DNA from: Laburnicola sp. R22_1
Taxonomy: Eukaryota; Ascomycota; Dothideomycetes; Pleosporales; Didymosphaeriaceae
Assembly: GCA_014281115.1 (NCBI GenBank)
Contig: JACONQ010000011.1
Span: 1,364,001 to 1,428,000 of the forward strand
Length of the DNA: 64,000 nucleotides
Direction: 5' to 3'
Shown piece by piece: positions 60,054 through 64,000 of this stretch. The notes below the pieces were generated by a model that saw only the letters and a list, made by a program, of their open reading frames with translations, was not told the origin of the DNA and did not search any database. Made by a program: the position numbers and the translations under genes. The first letter of the stretch is position 1. Each line of letters opens with the position of its first letter.

Positions 60054-60324
60054 AGTTGATCTCCCAAAAAGACAACTTTTAACAACCTCAACACCAGAAA
60101 ACGATCACCAATTACCCAATTAGGAAGGATCTTGGCATTTACGGCCCGTAAACACCTTTTTGGACCGTACTACGGTTACGGGCCGTAATCTAGCATCTCC
60201 AGCGGCTCCCGTACGTACGTAGCGCCCATACAAGCCGTAGCGTAGAGCAATGAGGGTCAACCGTACCGTACTACGTTACGTTGTCAGCGCTGGTGTCAGT
60301 TGGAGGGCTGTTAATGGGATCCAT

Positions 60325-60644
60325 AGATAAGTACCGAGTGCGAGTGCGATGGTGCAACGGTGCGCAGCTGTCGTGTAAACAAATTTCGTAAGCGGACGCT
60401 AGCGTAGCGTGTTTCATTTAGCCAATAATGGTTGACCTTCTCTTTTGCTTGGCTTGGCGAGTGAAAGAGCGGGTCATGTGAATGGAAGAGTCCCAACATG
60501 GTAGCCCGGCGCCCGATCTCATGCCTTCATGGAAAAGTATAATTTCCACCAGTTGTTCAGACATGCAACGCTTTTGGTTTATCGCCGACCTGCGTACACC
60601 AACGCAAATGAGCTCTAGATTGTGTTTCCAAGCCAATCTCACCT
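60325..60644. other. Intergenic between the disrupted gene and the next gene
   Basis: It contains the likely promoter of the disrupted small gene (transcribed leftward). No convincing TATA box. Overlapping frames here have no support. Confidence 0.4.
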
Positions 60645-61388
60645 TCACACACCTCCCTCCCCTCCCCTCCCCCCACCTAAACCCCCCAACCTCCCCAACA
60701 ACCCCCTCATCACCCCCTCAAACCCCCTCACCAACGTCCTTAACTCCTCCTCGACACCCACCAGATAATCCTCCAAACCCCCCCCACTCCCCTCACAAAG
60801 ATAATCCCTCAGCGCACACTCCATGACAAAAACCCAACTCGCATGCTCCTCCATCGCGTTTACAATATCCTCCAAAACCGCCGCTTTAGCCGCGATTTCG
60901 CTCCGCGGGAGTTTAGTACCAGGCGTGGGTGTCGAGGAGGCGAGTAAAGTGCGTGTGGTGGCGAGGTGGGTTGTAAAGGCGGTGATTTGGGGTTGGAGGT
61001 GGGTGAGGCGGGATTGGAGGTGGGTGAGGCGGGATTGGAGGGTGGAGAGGAGGGCGAGGGCGTGGTGGAGGTGGGTGGGTGAGGTTCTTGTTGCGAGGGG
61101 ACGAGGGGGGAGGTGGGGGGGCGTGATGAGGAGGTGGTCTTTGGGTGGGGGGTGGAGGTGCGGTGTAGGAGTCTGCGTGGGTGTGCAGGGTGGTTCTTCG
61201 TCGTAGGTAGTAGTGTAGTGTGGCTCGTCGATGGGCGTTTTGCTAGGGCCTTGCGAGGCGGATGTGGTTGTGGTGTGCGATGATGTCGGAGATTCGACCG
61301 CAGCGTCTTTCGCTTTGGGGTTCGTAGCCAGGTCTTTTTTGTCGCGGAGGGTCGGGAGTTGGGTGCGTGTTTGTTTGGTGGGTGAGTG
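60645..61388 (-). CDS. Hypothetical gene, C-terminal exon; start not resolved
   Basis: A minus-strand frame is open from 61388 to the TGA at 60645. It reads LRDKKDLATNPKAKDAAVES, a Ser/Thr/Pro-rich middle, a 7-residue repeat LTHLQSR (21-bp DNA repeat at about 61000-61040), then SEIAAKAAVLEDIVNAMEEH and ASWVFVMECALRDYLCEG, ending in a Gly/Arg-rich tail. The region before the tail looks like a helical coiled coil. No ATG opens the frame before residue Met in VNAMEEH, so an upstream exon is needed. A candidate (SSAAPRLAPSVKDLLYFLYL, about 61440-61500) lies upstream with a CTAAC branch-like site at about 61390, but I cannot fix the splice. Family not recognised. Confidence 0.5.
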   Translation of the reverse strand, partial: HSPTKQTRTQLPTLRDKKDLATNPKAKDAAVESPTSSHTTTTSASQGPSKTPIDEPHYTTTYDEEPPCTPTQTPTPHLHPPPKDHLLITPPHLPPRPLATRTSPTHLHHALALLSTLQSRLTHLQSRLTHLQPQITAFTTHLATTRTLLASSTPTPGTKLPRSEIAAKAAVLEDIVNAMEEHASWVFVMECALRDYLCEGSGGGLEDYLVGVEEELRTLVRGFEGVMRGLLGRLGGLGGGRGGEGGV

Positions 61389-61740
61389 TTAGGTAAACAA
61401 CCCGAGGTGTGTAAGTAGAGGAAATAGAGGAGATCTTTGACGGAAGGGGCGAGCCGAGGCGCGGCGGAAGAAAGTGTGAAAGTGACAGTGAGAGTGAGAG
61501 TGAATGCATGGTACCTAACGGCAAGGATACGGGAATGAAAAGGACGACGGGGAGTGCAGATAATGAGGAGTCTCGTACGTGGTGAAACACCATCTATGTA
61601 GCATCTGCATGATGCAAGGGTCAACAAGCTGCACTTTGGACTGTAAAGACGGCATCTGTAAATTCGTAACTGGTTCATAAATTCATTGACGCACTTCACA
61701 TGCCGGCGCCAAGTAGCCGTCCATTCTTCGTGTAGGACAA

Positions 61741-62703
61741 CTACTCGTAGAATACCAAACACCTGACCTCAATACTTTGCCGCCCTGGCGCATCGGCAGG
61801 TGTATCCGGATCCGTAAACGCCGTATGTGGGACTCTAACCGCCCTCCCCTGCTTTCCGCCAGGCATGCCCTCGCCTGTAGAGTCATAACATTTCAGCAAC
61901 ATGACCTCCTCAGGCGTCATATCCTTCATGTAGTAAAACTTGTGGTTCTCGTTCGGAGCGACGCTGAGAGTCTCACCCTTGACCTCATACCCTTCCGTCG
62001 AGGTCGCAGAACTCGGGTCCGGCAGTACCTCTTTGCCACGAGCATCGTCGTCTGGGGTGATTGAGGTTTTGGGGTAGAGAAGGTCTACGGGGACGAAGTC
62101 CGAGGGTTTGGTGCTGCGCCAGTCTACCACTGCGAGAGGCGTGTCCGAGGCGGGGTTCTCGATTGGACGCCACACGTTGATGATCTGGTAGCGGCCTTTC
62201 AGCAGCTCTTCTGCCTCGTCCTTGGGCAGATGGCGACGGACACGCGCATCGGCGGCGGCGGGCGTCTGGTCCACATGCACCTGCTGGACAGGCTGGCGGG
62301 GCGCATCCTTGTTCCTGCGGCGGATGGTATGGTCGAATATGACTACTTTCTTGACCCCCGGAAGCTTAGAGCGGAGCATAGCCTCCACTTCCGGGTAGTA
62401 AGAATTTCTGACAGTGCTGTCATCCTCAAAACGCTGCTCTTTGGCAGGCGACTTGTAGACGGCGAAGCCCGCATTCTCAGTATCGAAGTCGGCTTCCTGA
62501 CCTCTCAGATTGGTGACATGGCGCTCGTGAGGGAGTTGCTTGTAGGACCATCCAGGGCCGTCCACTTTCGCCCACGGCTTTGCTGAGAGGAAGCTGTTGG
62601 GGTCGATGTGGATGAAGGTGGCGGTTGTCATTCTGCGGGCTGTGGTGGTGCGGACCTGGGATGAAAGAACAGGACGGAGCAGACGCTGGAGCTTTATGGA
62701 CAT
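61741..62703 (-). CDS. AsaB-like hydroxylase/desaturase (CmcJ-type)
   Basis: A 320-residue intronless gene. The sequence fits the fungal AsaB-like/7-alpha-methoxycephalosporin-synthase-like family, putative oxygenases or desaturases of secondary metabolism. Visible motifs: an N-terminal NSYYPEVEAMLRS segment, FDHTIRRRN (123-131), HVDQTPAAADARVRRHLP (143-160) with the probable metal-binding His and Asp, NVWRPIENP (176-184), VVDWRS (192-197), KFYYMKDMTPEEVMLLKCYDS (255-275), and VPHTAFTDPDTP then the terminal IEVRCLVFYE. All are as expected for full length. Residues 1-25 (Arg/Ser/Thr-rich, no acids) resemble a mitochondrial presequence; Met25 is an alternative start. It is divergent to the F-box gene. 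No biosynthetic cluster partners are in the window, so the substrate is unknown. Confidence 0.88.
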   Translation of the reverse strand: MSIKLQRLLRPVLSSQVRTTTARRMTTATFIHIDPNSFLSAKPWAKVDGPGWSYKQLPHERHVTNLRGQEADFDTENAGFAVYKSPAKEQRFEDDSTVRNSYYPEVEAMLRSKLPGVKKVVIFDHTIRRRNKDAPRQPVQQVHVDQTPAAADARVRRHLPKDEAEELLKGRYQIINVWRPIENPASDTPLAVVDWRSTKPSDFVPVDLLYPKTSITPDDDARGKEVLPDPSSATSTEGYEVKGETLSVAPNENHKFYYMKDMTPEEVMLLKCYDSTGEGMPGGKQGRAVRVPHTAFTDPDTPADAPGRQSIEVRCLVFYE

Positions 62704-63192
62704 GGACTTTTGACTTGGTGTTCGGACTCCGAGGTGGTGTGGGACTTTTATTTATACGGCGCAATGGCGCCGAAGTGGACGGCCAGCTTAGAAATGGCAT
62801 GACGCCACGGCCGCATCTGGCAATGGCGGTTGCTCGAGTTGTGGCGAATCAGACGCTGCGCTGGTTCCGTGATGGATGTGTGGTGCCATTCCGCGCTTTC
62901 AAATGCTGGCGCGGGTTTACTGATCTGTTTGCTCCATTGTCGATGAGGTAGGTAATAGGGCCTGCCCAGGCATTGCGCCATGGTTCTTGGGGCAGGTCAC
63001 GGCTATTCACCGCCCAAGCGTCGTGACTGCCTCTTCTGCGTCGTGACTGCCTCTTCCGCGTCTGGCCTGCCAGGCGAGGAAGGCGGCGATGAGCGTGCGT
63101 GCCCCCGATTGGCTGCTGACGCGTGAAGGACATTTTGCCCAGGTGTAGGTATCATCCGCCCCGCACGCTCCGCACAGTGCCAGCACTCCGCA
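62704..63192. promoter_or_regulatory. Divergent promoter region between oxidoreductase and F-box genes
   Basis: This 489-bp gap separates two genes read outward. It contains TTTATTTATACGG near 62745 (TATAAATAAA on the minus strand, about 45 bp before the ATG at 62703), a possible TATA element for the leftward gene. A 20-bp direct repeat GTCGTGACTGCCTCTTCTGC lies at 63020-63059 (two units, one mismatch). Confidence 0.45.
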
Positions 63193-64000
63193 ATGCCACG
63201 CCAGGCCGCCCCCGACAGCGACGGCGAAGCGCCGCTCGAGGACAGAACGGCTGCGCTCCAGCTGCGCTCCAAGCGCACCGACCGCCAGGAGAAGCGCAAG
63301 GCGAAGCGCGACCGCAGACGCGACGCCACCGTCAACCTCACCAAGCTGCCTACCGAGCTGATTCTCGAGTGCCTCAAAACCGCGGCCCCGAGCGACGTCG
63401 TCAATTTCAGCTTCGTCAATCGCCGCTTCCGCTTGCTGGTCCACGCGAATGCGAACGCCATCGGCGACGCCATCATCAGCCAGCGATACCAGCTCCTCGC
63501 ACAATGCTTGGTCCTGCCAAAGCTCCTCGCCCACGTCGACGCCCCGACGCGCCCATACCTGCTGGATGACAAGCGCCAGGAACTCATGGCCATACACCAC
63601 AAGCCGTACCAGCACGTACAGCCCCCGGATCCGCAGTTGATCTGTACATGTCTTTCGTGCGTCCTGGCGTGGAACAATCTCTGCGTGGCGGTCGACTTTG
63701 CCCATTGGCAGGACAACCTTGATGCTTGGGAGCCAATCCGCAGTATCCCGCGAGGCCAAGTCCCGGAGTGGAACCAACAGCTGCTGCGTCGCAACGCGTG
63801 CATCGTGCGGGCGGCGTTGCGCAGCTCGTTATGGCATGCGCGGTTACTGGAGATGCACCTGGACAGCACCATACGCGCAATCAGAAGGCAGGCCAAGAAC
63901 AAGGGCAACAAGAGGAAGCACGTCGAAATGACCGACCAAGAGGCCGCTCTAGGTACCGATGCTTTTCTGTCAAAGCCGGGGCCACTCGGCATCGAATTTC
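63193..64000 (+). CDS. F-box domain protein, 3' end beyond the window
   Basis: The frame opens at ATG 63193 (MPRQAAPDSDGEAPLEDR) and stays open to the window edge, about 269 residues so far. An Arg/Lys-rich stretch (residues 25-43) precedes the F-box (about 47-90): VNLTKLPTELILECLKTAA, then VVNFSFVNRRFRLLVHANAN. Further on, ICTCLSCVLAWNNLCVAVDF and AHWQDNLD form the Cys/Trp block found in many fungal F-box proteins. F-box proteins recruit substrates to SCF ubiquitin ligases through Skp1; the target is not known. Longer antisense frames over the same DNA have no such domains and are composition artefacts. Confidence 0.85.
   Translation, partial: MPRQAAPDSDGEAPLEDRTAALQLRSKRTDRQEKRKAKRDRRRDATVNLTKLPTELILECLKTAAPSDVVNFSFVNRRFRLLVHANANAIGDAIISQRYQLLAQCLVLPKLLAHVDAPTRPYLLDDKRQELMAIHHKPYQHVQPPDPQLICTCLSCVLAWNNLCVAVDFAHWQDNLDAWEPIRSIPRGQVPEWNQQLLRRNACIVRAALRSSLWHARLLEMHLDSTIRAIRRQAKNKGNKRKHVEMTDQEAALGTDAFLSKPGPLGIEF

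Larger units (their letters stand above)
57229..60292 (+). mobile_element. hAT transposon inserted in the small gene
   Basis: Terminal inverted repeats of at least 16 bp begin CAGCGCTGACAACGTA at both ends, with the perfect 8-bp target duplication GTGTCAGT at 57221-57228 and 60293-60300. The CAGNG-type terminus and 8-bp duplication define hAT. CCGTA/TACGG motifs are dense near both ends. The element is 3064 bp with one transposase gene, moderately damaged. Codon use and GC content are host-like, so it is younger than the RIP-flattened elements. Confidence 0.93.
56684..60324 (-). pseudogene. Two-exon small gene disrupted by a hAT transposon
   Basis: Coding parts on the minus strand are 60324-60293, 57220-57056 and 56975-56684. 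ATG 60324 reads MDPINSPPTDT. The hAT element plus one 8-bp duplication (57221-60292) then interrupts the frame, which resumes in phase as GANMEDAISDPCWLCYRDEV. An 80-nt intron (57055-56976, GTAAGT donor, GCTAAAG branch-like, GAAAG acceptor) leads to exon 2 (QRMSLHGKKFIAEEFIEAMD, ending TRVLVDDTT). The restored length is 162 residues. The N-terminal region has a CWLC motif; the rest is helical and charged. I know no family for it. Apart from the insertion no lesion is visible, so it was probably active until recently. A shorter product from Met 57210 or 56971 cannot be excluded. Confidence 0.7.

Noticed and set aside
60860..61762. A 300-codon minus-strand frame
   Set aside because: Its product is Pro/His/Ser/Thr-rich without domain. 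The alternative minus frame ending at 60645 gives a much more protein-like sequence through the same DNA.
63003..63992. Two long minus-strand frames (329 and 256 codons)
   Set aside because: They are antisense to the plus-strand F-box frame, which carries a real domain and matching codon use.

Overview
The window looks like a filamentous ascomycete (Pezizomycotina, probably Dothideomycetes). The evidence is short GT..AG introns of 55-80 nt, fungal families (PTH11-like receptor, AsaB-like oxidoreductase, F-box, ankyrin), Fot1/pogo, hAT, Copia and Gypsy elements, and heavy C-to-T decay of the repeats that turns CAG/CAA/TGG codons into TAG/TAA. That decay is the signature of repeat-induced point mutation (RIP). 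Base composition is bipartite: long AT-rich blocks (about 16.9-30.2 kb and 38.1-53.3 kb) are almost entirely ruined transposons, while GC-balanced islands (about 0-2.2, 14.8-16.9, 30.2-30.9, 31.3-38.0 and 53.3-64 kb) hold the few credible host genes.

Layout. 0-2.6 kb: a broken ankyrin gene, then gene-poor DNA. 2.6-8.7 kb: a Fot1-like transposon whose transposase frame was split by two further pogo elements lying side by side and sharing one TA. 8.9-14.5 kb: a complete Copia element with matching LTRs, 5-bp target duplications and one 1577-codon frame full of RIP stops. 14.8-15.7 kb: a truncated PTH11/rhodopsin-like membrane protein gene. 17.6-25.4 kb: a second Copia element, strongly mutated and invaded by small repeats. 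25.7-29.3 kb: a repeat of about 1.15 kb and another pogo element. 31.3-38.0 kb: a GC-balanced island with a 555-codon gene, flanked by 98-bp inverted repeats. 38.1-42.2 kb: fold-back MITE-like repeats. 42.2-52.2 kb: a RIP-inactivated 239-codon frame split by a Gypsy element, which itself carries three 452-bp hAT-like MITEs. 53.3-64 kb: a RIP-scarred ORF, a small secreted Lys-rich protein, a two-exon gene split by a hAT transposon, an unassigned hypothetical gene, an AsaB-like enzyme and a divergent F-box gene that runs off the window.

Most of the biology here is nested transposition followed by genome defence. Because the target duplications are still legible, the insertion order can be reconstructed at several loci. 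Removing the inserts restores open frames at three places: the Fot1 transposase, the 239-codon ORF and the small host gene. No tRNA, rRNA, CRISPR or origin was found. I see no new multi-gene system. The most unusual items are the paired pogo elements sharing a TA, the 452-bp hAT-like MITE with telomere-like interior, the hAT insertion in a host exon, and the inverted repeats bounding the island.
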